Shown: piece by piece, positions 24,071 through 35,072 of the stretch
How the letters are laid out: the number at the start of each line of letters is the position of its first letter
Numbering within the stretch: the stretch's first letter is position 1
NCBI GenBank assembly: GCA_014706385.1
Contig: JACGZH010000011.1
Span: 620,001-684,000 of the forward strand
Source: Phaffia rhodozyma
Lineage: Eukaryota > Basidiomycota > Tremellomycetes > Cystofilobasidiales > Mrakiaceae
Length of the DNA: 64,000 bases
Reading direction: 5' to 3'
Notes under the pieces: model-generated
The model's database searches: none
Told to the model about the DNA's origin: nothing
The model's input: the letters and a program-made list of their open reading frames with translations, nothing else
Translations under genes and position numbers: made by a program

Positions 24071-24902
24071 GGAAAGAAGGGTGAGTAAGAAGAATGGAAG
24101 GACAAACATCCCAGATACCTAAAGGAAAGACTCACCTGATTGACTTCTTTAAGGGCAAACATACCCTGACCGACGATACACCAGCTCTGATTCGAGTACG
24201 AATCATCACAGACCATCTTGCTGGCGGTCATGAGGGCACTGAGGAAGAGCCTGTGTCCACTTGAGCCTCTGGCCTCCGGGAATCTGGCCTTCAGCCTGAG
24301 GAGCAGGTGTAGGGCGGATGTGGTGACGATCGTGGGAAGCCTTGTTCGGTGGAGAGCATAGGCGATGAAGACATCAAGTGACGGTTGAGGCGATGAGGGT
24401 GACGTCTTTGCCGGTATGTTCGGGCAATGATACAAGCTCAGGATCTAATTTTTTATATTTTATATATATATATATATTTAATATTGGGTGGGAAGGGGAG
24501 AAAAATCAAGAGAAACCAAAAAAGAGAAGAGGAGTCCCGTAAGTTTCTGGGGAAGAGACGACGCAAGAGAGAAAGAGAGGGGAAGAGAGGTAGAGAGGTA
24601 GAGAGGGAGTGATGAATGAGAAGTAAACGAAAAGCTGGACTTACGAATCGAGCGGCACTGCAAGCTGCCTCACGGTATCCGTAGTGTCGGTCCGGAATGG
24701 CCGAACATGATTTCGCGGCGGCGGAGGTGGTGGTGGTGGATGGGCCAGCGGATCGAGATCGAGGTGAGCGAGACTTCATGACTGAATGGGTGAATGAAGT
24801 GGATGCAGTGGAAGATGAGAAGGACGACTGATATGAACTCTTAGTGGCGGGGGAGGTGATGATGTTGGTGGGGGAAGCAGTATTGATGCGAGTTGAAGAC
24901 AT
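23455..24902 (-). CDS. PCL1: G1 cyclin of the PCL1/2 (Pho85 cyclin) type
   Basis: Activator of the Pho85/CDK5-type kinase, acting at G1/S and in cell polarity. Four exons. Exon 1 from the ATG at 24900-24902 is a serine/threonine-rich leader (MSSTRINTASPTNIITSP) ending AACSAARF. The next exon carries the cyclin box: LDVFIAYALHRTRLPTIVTT, ALHLLLRLKARFPEA, HRLFLSALMTASKMVCDDSY, WCIVGQGMFALKEVNQ. It continues in exon 3 with MERELLGYLKWDINVTVEEC. This REVN-x-ERELL-x-YL-x-WD order is the PCL1/2 signature. The final exon is a low-complexity Ser/Thr/Pro tail. The intron before exon 3 uses a CT repeat as its polypyrimidine tract. The exact paralogue cannot be fixed, so the symbol is the family name. 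Confidence 0.88.
24027..24061. repeat. GA/CT microsatellite inside a cyclin intron
   Basis: About 17 GA dinucleotides on the plus strand. On the transcribed strand it is a CT run ending a few bases before the TTTTTAG acceptor of cyclin exon 3 at 24019. Confidence 0.95.
24461..24477. repeat. TA microsatellite in a cyclin intron
   Basis: Short alternating TA tract close to the 3' end of the first cyclin intron. Confidence 0.85.
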
Positions 24903-24944
24903 GTGGATGGGGGAAGAGACCTCGTGATTATAACGAGGAGAACG

Positions 24945-24971
24945 GATGGGGATGGGGATGGGGATGGGGAT
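24945..24971. repeat. GGGGAT tandem hexamers in the cyclin leader
   Basis: Four to five GGGGAT units about 45-70 bp upstream of the cyclin ATG. On the sense (minus) strand it reads as ATCCCC units and is probably in the 5' leader or core promoter. Confidence 0.85.
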
Positions 24972-26865
24972 AGAGCACAGAGGATGAATGGTAAGGGTAG
25001 GACCAGACTAGGACAAAGCTGAATCTGCCTTTGAACTTATCACTCTTGGCGGTGTCGACGGGATGGACGAGAGTCACGAAGAATTCGGTAGGATACGATC
25101 TGATTGGCAATCCAACAGAGAGACGAAGAACAGAAATAGCCTTGAGCGAGGACACGAGTCCGAAATTGGGTCAAGTTTGATGGATGAGCTAAGAGAACGC
25201 CAGATGGAGGACGAGAGTTGAGCGACCGGATCTTGAGGGATTTTTTTTTTCTCTTCTTCTCTTGCCGCCAGGATTCCGTGTCCTTCTCTTGTTTTTTCCG
25301 GTTTCGTTTAGGTAGGGTAGATTGGCTTGGTAAGATTTATTCTCCTTGGTAGGGATCCTCTGTCTCTGTTTCCCGTTGTTTTATCTTGAGTTTATTTCTA
25401 TTTGGAAATAAGAGCAAATAATAATGAAAAACGTGGGGAGGATGGGATCTAGAAGAAATGGCCCGTGGGTCGATTTGGAAAGACCGGTCGAGGGGTGAAG
25501 GTTATAAAGAAGAAAGCGAGACAGAAACGCCGAGGAGATCCAGACGCCGGAGAGAGAATGAAATTGGAGATTGGCGATTGGGGATTCAAGATATACCGAG
25601 CGAGCGGGGCTGTGAGTGGGGTTGAGGAGATGAGAAAAGAGGGGAGAGAAAAAAGAAATACGGTATGTGATTGGGTGACTAGGAAACAGATAGGTATGGG
25701 TATGTTGGAGCGAACAGAAAGAATACACCGCACGCACACACTCACACACACAGACCAACGAACGAGATGAATGTGTTAGCAAGAGAACACAAAGGAACGG
25801 ATCGGGCGAACCAGATGAACAAATGTATGAGAGAGAGGAGAGAAGGAAAGGAGAAAGATTCGGTCGTTTGTCCCGTTCAAGTTCTTAAGAAGTCGACGAG
25901 ACCTTCAGCACACATTCTTTCCAGCATCCACTGACCGACGCATGAAACACCGACTGGGGGGTTTTTTTTTTCTCCTTTTTTTTCTCCCTTCTTTCTCTTT
26001 CTCGTACAGGTTCTGTATTCTGTATTTTGCATTAAACCCGATGAGGCTCAACTGTGTGGTTCATTTTGGCAGCTTTGAGTCTTGCTCCTCCTTGTTTTAT
26101 TTCCCGAGCATGTTGGGCATGGACATGAGCATGAGGACGCGGAAGAAGGAGGAGGAAAAGAACCACAGGGAATGGAACCGATCGGCCAGTAGAGTCTCAC
26201 ACATGCTCTCTCTCGCTCTCGCTGTTTGTTCTGTTTCCATCGTCTATCTTTCTTGGTCCGTCGCATTTTCCCGGAGTTTCATCCCGTTTCGCCTTCTTTC
26301 TCCTTCATTTTCTTTTACCGACGGACAGAGATCATCTGGAAGGGAGCTCACCAAAGTTACTAATACATTCCTTCAAATATTCTTACTCCTCCTACCTTTT
26401 CACCGTTCGCCCTTCGCCTTTTGGCCTCTGCCGCTTGCAAGATTCATGTTCCATCTTTCATAATTCTACCGAGTCTCTCCCCCTGTTCATCCTGTGGCTT
26501 CCTTGCCTTTCTTATCTCTTCACTCTTGTTTTGTTGACACTCTGGCTTCCCATGAACGTTTCACTCTTTGCTCTTTGTCCCCGACTCTTAGCTCTATGCT
26601 TCCGGTTAATGAGGCCCCTCCCCCAAACCCCAGACTCGGCCTTCCTGCATGACTGTTTGTTCTCGCCCGTTTTCATCCGAAAGCCCGCTTGTGTGGTCGG
26701 TTGGTGTTTCGAATGCTTTGGACGCACATCAGCCGGCCCAACCGGGAACGGATCCGGTGTGTTTCCCGCTAGAGGCACTTTTGCTCGGTCGTCCTCGACG
26801 GAATCAAATAAGAATTCACCGATGCCCGCTGACGGGGGCAAAATAAGAAGCCCACCATCAAAGGG

Positions 26866-26952
26866 ACACAGGCACATGGACACATGGGCTTATGGACACT
26901 CAGGTACACAGGAACACAAGAACGGAAGCACAGGTACAGGCACAGGCACAAA
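26866..26952. repeat. Imperfect ACACAGG/ACATGG tandem repeat
   Basis: Degenerate 6-8 bp units based on CACAGG, CACATGG and ACAGGT repeat about ten times in the cyclin/VanZ-like spacer. Confidence 0.7.
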
Positions 26953-27672
26953 CCCACTCTTCACCTCCCATCTCCCCCTCCCCCCAACCCAAATGCGGCT
27001 CAACCGGTAGGCTCGGCCCGAGAAACAAAACCGAGCGCCAGGTTACATAGTCTGCGGTCCAACCTCCTTTTTTTCAGCGCCCGCCGTCATCCTCGATGGC
27101 ACCCCCACCATCGCCTCCATCAGGCACCACCATCGCCATCGCCAACACAAGGAGTCACCGATAGACGTTGGCGTGCAGGTCGGCTCCCCGTATTTACCCG
27201 TTTAGCTTTTCATCAGATTCCAACTATTTACTCCATTTGGAAGTCTATTCATCTTCGTCATCTTCCTCTCGTTGTCTATATACTAGTTTCTATGCAGTGT
27301 TCGTCTTGAACTTGTCGTCGTCGTGCATCTATCTCTTCTCTTACTGCTCTTAGTCTGAAAAGTGGTGGTGCCGGCCATCAAGGGAATCATAAAGTTCATG
27401 ATGATGACGAAGACGACGGCGACGACGACGACGAAAAATATATGCCTTCTGTTTCGTGACCAACGAACACGATCTGATATCCTCCTTGGACCACAGCGAA
27501 GATGCTGGAAAAGAACCGGTCGGTATAAACGCATCGAAGGCATGCAGCTGAAAGACGTGCACGATCTTCTGAGCCGTCGAACGGTGAACATTCTCAATTT
27601 AAAATTCTGTTCTGTTTCGATATTATTGAGTTTGTATCCATCCAAGCATCTGCTCGTCCGCCCGTTCGTTTC

Positions 27673-27704
27673 TTCATTCATTCATTCATTCATTCATTCG
27701 TTCA
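27673..27704. repeat. ATTC tetranucleotide microsatellite
   Basis: About seven CATT units in tandem, in the gene-poor region. Confidence 0.9.
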
Positions 27705-28255
27705 TGTGAGAGATCAAACGTTCGATAAGAGAGAGGAAAGCATGGAGAGGAAAGCGTGGTGAGGAAACAGAAAGGAGCATCATCATCATCATCACTATCA
27801 TATCATCTTCTTCCTTTTTTCTCTTTCTCTTTCTCCATCTAGACCTCGAATCAACTATTCGCTATGCGCATGGCTTTTCTTCACGAGATAAATGAACCTT
27901 ACGAAAGAGAACTCAGTACACTCCTCTGTGGAACTCACACGCGGCGTAGCATATTAGGACACGCGTAGTGTTTCTGTTGACTTTCCTCCTCTCTTTCTCA
28001 ACATCCAGTCCTTGCTTGCTCGGTAGTATCGCCTCTTCTTCGTTCAGGATTCCGATCAGCCTTTGCTGTCCCTCTGTTTTCACCCGGCCCAGCCAACAGA
28101 GAGTGGCCATCAGACTTTCTCTTTTTTCTTCCAACTCTCCGACTGCTCAGCAGTTCTCTCCATATCCCTTCTTCTCCTCCCTGTATTTTTTCCCGTTCTG
28201 CTCCCCCCCTGCCTTGCTTCTCTCCTTCTTCCGACCTCATGGTTCTTTCTCACTC

Positions 28256-29384
28256 ATGATGGTCAATATTCCTGGTTTCCTGACTCGGTCAATTGCGTTG
28301 GATTCCATCTGGCTTGTCCGAACCTTGGTTCCTCCGGGAGTGAACCTCCGTATCAGACTCGTTCGTTTTTACCTCTTTGGCCTCTTCTTTCGGTCAACGC
28401 GCTCACGAGAATATCCGATTCTGCCTCAAAACATAGGCGTTCTTTATCATCTCTGGCTTGTTCATCGGCCTTCTCGCCGGTCTGGCTCTCGCCCCGCTCC
28501 CACCACTCGGACTGGATGATAAGGTTAGTACTCCTGGTTTCGCCTGTGTCTTTTGGTTCGATTGCCCGGCTCACATAATTTCCTGCTACCCTCCTCTCTT
28601 CCTTTTTATCCGGTCATCTGTCTCACGCGCCTTCCTTAGATCCAACACTTCCTAGGGGTATAGTCATTCTCTTTCGTCATCGAAAGCTAGGTTCTTAGAA
28701 CAAACGAATTCACCTCTATTATGCTTGTATGGTTGATGACGAAACAAACAAACAAATAAATGGACAGAACGCGATCGCTACGACACTTGTCTACCCTATC
28801 CTGGATCCTCCGTGAGTTCTACTCTTTCAATCTTGACGCCCGATTACATCTAATGACTTTCTTGTTTATCTCTCGTTTTCTCCACCTCTTTCTCTCCTCT
28901 GTCTCTCCCTTTTGCTGATCGTGGCTCACAGGCCGGCGCCAAGATTGATGACCTGCGTCCCTGCAGTTTATACCCTACTCATCAACGGGCTTTTTCTTGG
29001 AATTTTGTCCGAGTTTGTTCAAGATTGGACGACTGTAAGTTTCGGCCCTTTCTCATTTCTCTTCTTTTTGATTCCTTTCTTCAAGTCATTTAGTATTTAG
29101 CATCAAACGCATGGGTCTGACTTTTCTTCTTTCTGTCGCTGTATTTGTACTCGCCCTGCTTGCGTCCTTCTCCGTTTCTATCGGTTCATGGTTGCGCTCG
29201 CGGTCAACTGCAGAATTCGACCAGATCCTTCGACTGGCAAGACATCCTAGCCAATCTCTCTGGTCTCGCGCTCGCTTTGCCATTCTCTATGAGGTATTGG
29301 TCTAATCGATCCTCAACCGGTATCCCCGGTCCCAGGCCGATAGAGGACGAAGAAAGAGTGATCTTGTTGAACACGGTTGCATAA
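28256..29384 (+). CDS. VanZ-like small membrane protein
   Basis: A model in consistent phase uses exons 28256-28339, 28437-28523, 28640-28657, 28699-28811, 28932-29034 and 29214-29384, giving about 191 residues. The supporting motifs are the order of a VanZ-like domain: FFIISGLFIGLLAGLALAP as the first membrane span, PLGLDDK followed by IQHFLG (the DKxxHF motif), LYYACMVDDE, YTLLINGLFLGILSEFVQDW and STRSFDWQDILANLSG with LALALPFSMRYW as the last span. The family is named after the enterococcal teicoplanin-resistance protein VanZ; fungal members are of unknown function. The 3' half is secure. The start codon and first exon are uncertain, and the 41 nt intron 28658-28698 is suspiciously short. 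Confidence 0.65.
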
Positions 29385-29669
29385 CATGAATGGAATGTAC
29401 ATAACAAGTCACACACTCTCGTCGTGTGTGTGTGGGCGTCTTCTTTTCTTTATTCCGGGTCGCATAAGAATTGAAAATCAGAAAATCATAGAAACAGAAA
29501 CGAGGCAGAACAAATCAAGACTGGGTAGCTCAGTCCTCCTCGTTCGGATCGCCTCCCAATTCGAGGTTGGCCCTTCGAGTGAGCAAGAATGGAAAGACGA
29601 GAGATTGATGTCAGGCGAGCAAGACTGGAAAAGATACAAGAAAGAGAAAGAAGTATGCAACGACCAATC

Positions 29670-30638
29670 TTACTTCACGTAGTCCACCTTTGCGGCTCCC
29701 CGTCTGCTTGATCTCCTTCCTGTCCCGGCTGTTTCCTCTTCTTCATCGGGGATGATGGCTGTCTGATCGAGGAACGCGAGCTCGTCCTCGTCAATTTCTT
29801 CGTCCGAATCGATAGAATCCGAGTCCTCTTCGTCGTCCTTCTTTTTCTTCTTGTGCGCCTTCTCTTTCGTTTCTTTCTCCTCCTCTACCTCTTTCTCCTC
29901 ATCTTCCTCATCTTCCGCCGTTTCCTCCTGCTGCTGCTGAACATCAGGATCGACTCCTTCAAACCGCGGAGAAGGCAAGGGCGAGAGAACTCCAGAATCC
30001 TCAACTCTTGAAAGATAAAAGTTGACAGTCCCAGTTTTTAGAGACGCGCCATCAGCATATACATTCTCTTTTTGGGTAGAAATACCAGTCGGATTGAAAT
30101 AGAAGTGGGGGACTCGTACGGTTCTTGTTCAGGTTCGACCAAGGAGGCTTCGGCAGCTGCTGTCTCTGCTGTCTTTGTCTGGCCTGTGCCCGTTAGCTTT
30201 GGTCTGTTCGGTCGCCAAGAGCGCACAAGAGAAAGGTTCGGCCAGGCAGCACAATGCAATATAACGTGTTCTGAGGTTCAGTTATCAGACCGGATGATCG
30301 ATAGATCAAACAAATCAGAGGCTTATACTTTTTAGTCGTCTTTGACTCTTCCTCTTCCTCTTCCTCATTCTCATCCGATGCTCCTCGCTTGTTGGCTGTA
30401 AAGAGGTCAAGAGATTCAACAAACATTTATCAGGCTCTAGCCTCAAGCTCCAAGAAAATGAGAAAAAGAACGATGCAAACAAAAAAAAAAAGTACAAAAG
30501 CACGCGTCGAGAGGACAAATGCGACTTACTCGTCAGGTCGACCGTAGAGATCTTACCCTCCTCCACACCGGGCGCAACAGAATCCTCGGCCTGTGTGTCC
30601 ACCGGAGGGTTTGTCAGAGGAGCGAATGTTTCGGACAT
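29670..30638 (-). CDS. CHZ1: CHZ1-like histone H2A.Z chaperone
   Basis: Chz1 binds H2A.Z-H2B dimers and hands them to the SWR1 complex. The ATG at 30636-30638 begins MSETFAPLTNPPVDTQAEDS. Further exons are ANKRGASDENEEEEEEE, a middle Glu/Pro segment (LVEPEQEPYESP), and a final exon with a Lys/Glu-rich stretch (EEEKETKEKAHKKKKKDDEE) and the acidic run DSDEEIDEDELAFLD. The C-terminus TGRRSSRRGAAKVDYVK matches the GRRTRGKxIDY-like end of CHZ motifs. The rest is disordered and acidic, as expected for this chaperone, so the assignment rests on the C-terminal motif and overall composition. It lies head-to-head with UVRAG (330 bp) and tail-to-tail with the VanZ-like gene. Confidence 0.65.
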
Positions 30639-30968
30639 CGGGGTTATTTCTGTTCTCGAGTAGGCTGGCCGATGGTCAAACGCAAGATGCGAGTGAAAGA
30701 GCAAACACAATCAGAGAAGGTGTAGATGGGGAAGGTCACGCCTGGGAGGAGTAGGCCTTAGGAAGACACCGGAAAAAACAAGCGTAATCAGACCGATCCC
30801 ATTCTTTCGTTTCCATCCAGAAAGCCCGCCGAGCATCTCGTCTGTTCTTCGACGTAGAAAGAGGATCACTCAACCAGCTACACTTTCTTTCTCTTCTTCT
30901 TCTTCTTCTTCTTAACAACACACAGGATCTTCATCCGATCTATCGGGCACTCTTTCCCACCCCGTTCG
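30639..30968. promoter_or_regulatory. Divergent promoter region, CHZ1 / UVRAG
   Basis: Compact 330 bp head-to-head spacer. It contains a CTT-repeat (30890-30914) and no protein-like frame. Confidence 0.45.
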
Positions 30969-33900
30969 ATGTCGAATGATCAGTCAGAGTTTGGTGACTC
31001 TCGGACGATCCCCAAAGTACGAGTCTTACTTCGCTTTCTCCATCTCTCAAGGAGAGAAAGAGTTTGTGTGTGCCAGAAGCTGGAACCCAGTCCCTGCTTG
31101 AGCGCTTCTATGTTATCGTCATAACCGTCTGACTCTCTTTGAACTTTGCTTTCCTATAAACTTTTAGCGAAAGATTCGACATCTCGAAACACTCTCAATC
31201 CATAACCTGACGTCGACACCTCATCGGGATGAACTACTCTCCCTCCCACTGGTCAAACCAACAGACTCGCTCACCACCGGCTACAACACCCCCCAGCGTG
31301 AGGGAGAGGGGGAGGAGAACGGTGAAGAGGAGGACGATGTATCGAAACAAGTGGGCAGAAGCAACGGCGTCAGCAGCGGTGGTGTCACCAGTACCGCCGG
31401 AGGAAACATCGCTAGGAAGGCGAGAAGAAGAATGACATTGGATGATCTCGAGCTTTTGAATCTACCAGGCAAACGAGGGAGACGAATCAGTATCGGAAGC
31501 GCCAAGGTGAGTGCCGATACGAGTGCCTCTCTTTGCTCGCGTTTTGTACAAGATCAAGGCAAGGTTTCTGATCAACATGTCTTCTCATCAACCCCTCCAG
31601 TCTCCGAGAGAGCCTTCGATAAGTACAACCCCATCATTTTCTGCCCAGCTCTCGAGCTCTCCATTGGCTATGCTGCATCTGCCTTCTACAACCTCGCATC
31701 AACCCCGTCGACCGTCTCTCTCCCGAGCACGGACGTCTTCCCGACTCTCGGTTCCCTCCAACTCGGCACCTTACTTGCCTACGTCGTCTCATCCTTCGCC
31801 AACGATGGATCCGCCTTCATCGCCTTTTCTGAGCAGCTCGTTAAACACTACGTCTGGAGGAAGACCGAGGAGCAGCTCCAGAGTGAGTGTCGGCAGCTCG
31901 TGTTCTGACCGGACGATCAGATCCGTCGGCCCCGGGTACAATTTGTCTGATCATTCGAGGATCGACGAATCAAAGGAAGAGATCGAACCCGACTCGCTTC
32001 TAGCCGACGAATCGGTCAGGATGAAATCCCTTGGATTGAACGTAGAGTCGGAAGAGAACGATCCGTTAATGCTGGCCTCGTCAAGACTGCTCGAGAGTTT
32101 TGTCGTGCTCAGTCTGGCCGAGGAGACGATTAAGAATTGGGCTCCCCCCTCGGGAGGCAGCACAAAGGGGAAGGAAAGAGCATCACCTATGATGATCTCG
32201 ACTTCTACATCGGTCGACAGCGCCTTTCCCCGACAGGCGCAACGTGCATCTTCCTATGCAGCATCTCATCAGAAACCCGTCCCACCAGTCTTGTCCACGG
32301 CTATGGCTCGAACTGGAAGCGCCGATGTTGTACCTACGAGCTATTCAAGCATACAGGATCCAGTTCCATTCTTCATCTCTCGGATTCAGCAAGCCTCCAC
32401 TCATCCGCTCTATGGCGAGTTTGATCCAGAGCACGACTTCTCGGATGAAATGGGATCTTTTGTCGGCAGGCTGACTGTCTTCAAGGTCGAGGTCTTTGTG
32501 AGGCGGCGGCGGAGGAAAGGAGCGGATGAAGAGGGCTGGAGAATTCTGAAAAGCTGGAAAGTACATTTGGAAAGACTAAAGAGATGGAATGGAAAGGTCC
32601 GTCTTTCTACTCGGATTGCGAAATTAAAAATAAATAAATAGAAAGGTTTCCTCTCCCTCTGGGTTACGAGGAAACCAGGGCGTAGACAAGAGCCTAGAGA
32701 TATGTTTGTCTCCTGAACTGACATGCTTCAATATGTATCGTTCTACGTCCAAAATCGATCTTGTTTTATATACGCATAGTCATTTCTACCTCCCAACACC
32801 CTGATCATCACACTATCTTCCCATCCAAACACACTGTACTATCTGCCTCCTCCGCCAGATCCGGCTTCAGAGATCCCGGTCTTGACTAGGAACGTTTCGG
32901 ACGGTGAACTCAACTTGCTTCCTTCAGGGGAAGCTCAAAAGAAAAGAGGAAAAGTCCTCGGTCGAGCTGGCTGGGATGGTGGGGCGGAGAAAAGTGTGCT
33001 TGAGAAGAGTCTGAGGGAGACAAAGATGAAGCGAGGGATAGGGATAGGCGAACTGCTGAAGTAAGTTTCCTCTTTTCTTCTCGTACCTCTGATCTTTCTT
33101 GTAGATGGCATGGAACTGATGTTTAGGGCCTCGATCGGTCATTCGCTTGAATCAGATTGGTCAACTTGCAGTCTGTTCTGGAGGACACACGACAATCGAC
33201 TAGAGCAATCGAGGCTGGATTGAACAATCTCATAGAGAAAGACAACGAGGTAGCTGGCATGGTACGTCTGGTCTTCATCTGATGACGAGCTATCAACTGT
33301 CTAGCTTGGTCTCTTTTTTCTTTTCTTTTTTTACTGATCAAACTTTTCGTCTCAGATCCGGGATCTAAGCGAGAGGAAAGATCGGATGAAACGTCTTCGA
33401 GAACATTTGAAATTAAAACAACAGAGTCGGCATGAACGTGGGAATCTTTATTTCCTTTTTGTGATTTTGCGATGTTTGATGCGCTGACCTTTCATTTTGT
33501 CGTCAAACATGACATTGACAGTCCAACGATGTATTGATGATTATCGACATAACATTCAGAGACGAGAAGAGTTGTTGCAGGCAGGAGAAGCTTGCCTGGT
33601 GGAAGAGCGGGCTCACATAGCTGAGATCAACTCGTTTTCCCATACTCTGACGTATGTCTACCCAACTTGCCATTTCCAGAGTCCTCTTCCAAGTTTGTTG
33701 GATGCTCAACCTGGTGGCTGACAATTGATCTGATTGTTCGATTATAGCGCCAATCGGCATGCTCTTCGGCCATACTTCCAATATCATCGGTCTCGACTGA
33801 CAAGCACGCTAGAAGGTATTTTCCCCATTGGACCAAAGGTTCATAACCGGGCGTTGGTGTTCACTATCTTGGATGTCGCTCTGCCGACGCCGATCGACAA

Positions 33901-35072
33901 GGAGCCAGCACCACCGCTCCATCTGGCGGTTGAAGACTTACCGGCGGGTATTCAAGTGGATGAGCAGTCGATCGCTGCAGCTTTGGGTTATGTCACCATG
34001 CTGGTTCATTTACTAGCAAAATATCTGAGAAAAGGATTGGTGTACCCGTTGACGCCCGCGCAGAGCCGAAGTCTCGTTAAAGATCCAGTGTCAGATATGC
34101 AAGGCCCCACAAGAATGTGAGTATGGACGGTTATGTGTGTGTGTGTGTGTGTGTGTGCTCTCGAGATGTCGATTGACCAGAGGCTTGTATCTTCTTGTCA
34201 GGTTCCCGCTTTATTCAAAAGGAGTTGCCAAATATCGGTTTGAATACGCTGTTCATCTACTGAACAAGGATATTGAGCTGGTCAGTTCTAGTCTCCGTTC
34301 TATGTTGTTCAACCTTTTCGGATTCTTCTCTTGAAATACGGACAGGCCTGATTTGGTGTTTCGTTTCGATCGATAAAATCTAGCTGATGACCGATCGGAA
34401 TCTCAAGACGGTCGATCTGCGACATACCCTGGCAAACCTGATGAATCTACTAATGGCCATCTCTTCCAGTCACGTCGACCCGTTCGTCCTTGTTTCATTC
34501 CTTGTCGAATTGGTCATGTGTATATGTGACAACGCCTTGGTCTGGGCGAATTAGCCAAGAAACTGATGGCGTAAACTCTGGATTTCTTTGTTTCTTTCCT
34601 TCTTTCTCTTAGACCTGGATCGATAGCTTCTCTTCCTCCACTCTCAACACTGTCTAGTCTCAAGACGGAATCACATTCGCTCGGACTCGGGTCGTCTCTC
34701 ACTTGTCACGGGCATAATAATTCGCACGCATCGAACGGGTCTGTTGATGGTGAACTGACGATGACAACGTCGGTCGGAGGAAGTACCAACGGAGATAACA
34801 GTGTGGTTTCAGAGGAAGAAGAAAAAGAGGAGGACGGAGCTAGCGGACTGGGGGGCGGAAGAAGAGAGAAACAGGAAGAAAAGGGAGAGCGAGTAGAGAG
34901 TGAACAAGGAGGTAGAGACCGGTTCGGAGGAGAGACCGAGGCTGATAAATCTGGGAGTCAGACCCCAGGAGGAGCGAACGGTAACGGGCCGGTCGCTTCG
35001 GCTCGACCGGTGAAAACGATGAATGGGACGCCGTCGAGAGTGGCCATCGATGGGTTGCCCGGCTTGAGCTGA
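30969..35072 (+). CDS. VPS38: UVRAG/Vps38-type subunit of the Vps34 PI3-kinase complex II
   Basis: Membrane-traffic and autophagy subunit that pairs with Beclin/Vps30 in PI3-kinase complex II. Exon 1 (MSNDQSEFGDSRTIPK) joins RKIRHLETLSIHNLT, the usual UVRAG start. Then come a long serine/proline-rich region (31600-32250), a C2-like segment (IQDPVPFFISRI, KVEVFVRRRR), and a coiled coil (QSVLEDTRQSTRAIEAGL, MIRDLSERKDRMKRLREHL, RCIDDYRHNIQRREELLQ). The C-terminal UVRAG/ATG14 domain has FPIGPKVHNRALVFTILDV, AAALGYVTMLVHLLAKYL and YRFEYAVHLLNKDIEL (about 34230-34280), then LMTDRNLKTVDLRHTLANLM. The tail is Glu/Gly-rich. About a dozen introns; one at 34117-34200 holds a GT repeat. ATG14 is the alternative, but FPLYSKG with YRFEYAVHLLNKDIEL favours UVRAG. 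Confidence 0.9.
34133..34159. repeat. GT microsatellite in a UVRAG intron
   Basis: About 13 GT dinucleotides a short distance after the GTGAGT donor of a UVRAG intron. Confidence 0.9.

Larger units (their letters stand above)
24903..28255. other. 3.35 kb gene-poor region between PCL1 and the VanZ-like gene
   Basis: Head-to-head intergenic region, by far the longest in the window. Open frames here (for example 25942-26463, 26435-27010, 27362-27709) are compositionally biased and show no domain. Short repeats include ACACAGG-like units (26866-26952), GAC repeats (27402-27433), ATTC repeats (27673-27704) and CAT runs (27778-27796). The strand from about 28000 to 28250 is pyrimidine-rich and may be a leader. 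A large G1-cyclin promoter or an unannotated non-coding transcript would both fit; nothing is proven. Confidence 0.45.

Noticed and set aside
24945..24971. Interstitial telomere repeat (GGGGAT).
   Set aside because: Four to five units only and not the TTAGGG-type repeat usual in basidiomycetes; treated as a simple repeat.
25942..27010. Plus-strand frames of 173 and 191 codons in the gene-poor region.
   Set aside because: Biased composition, no domain, no conserved splice partners. Kept as possible leader or non-coding sequence only.
34761..35072. Separate acidic/Gly-rich open frame.
   Set aside because: It is the last exon of UVRAG, joined in phase, not an independent gene.
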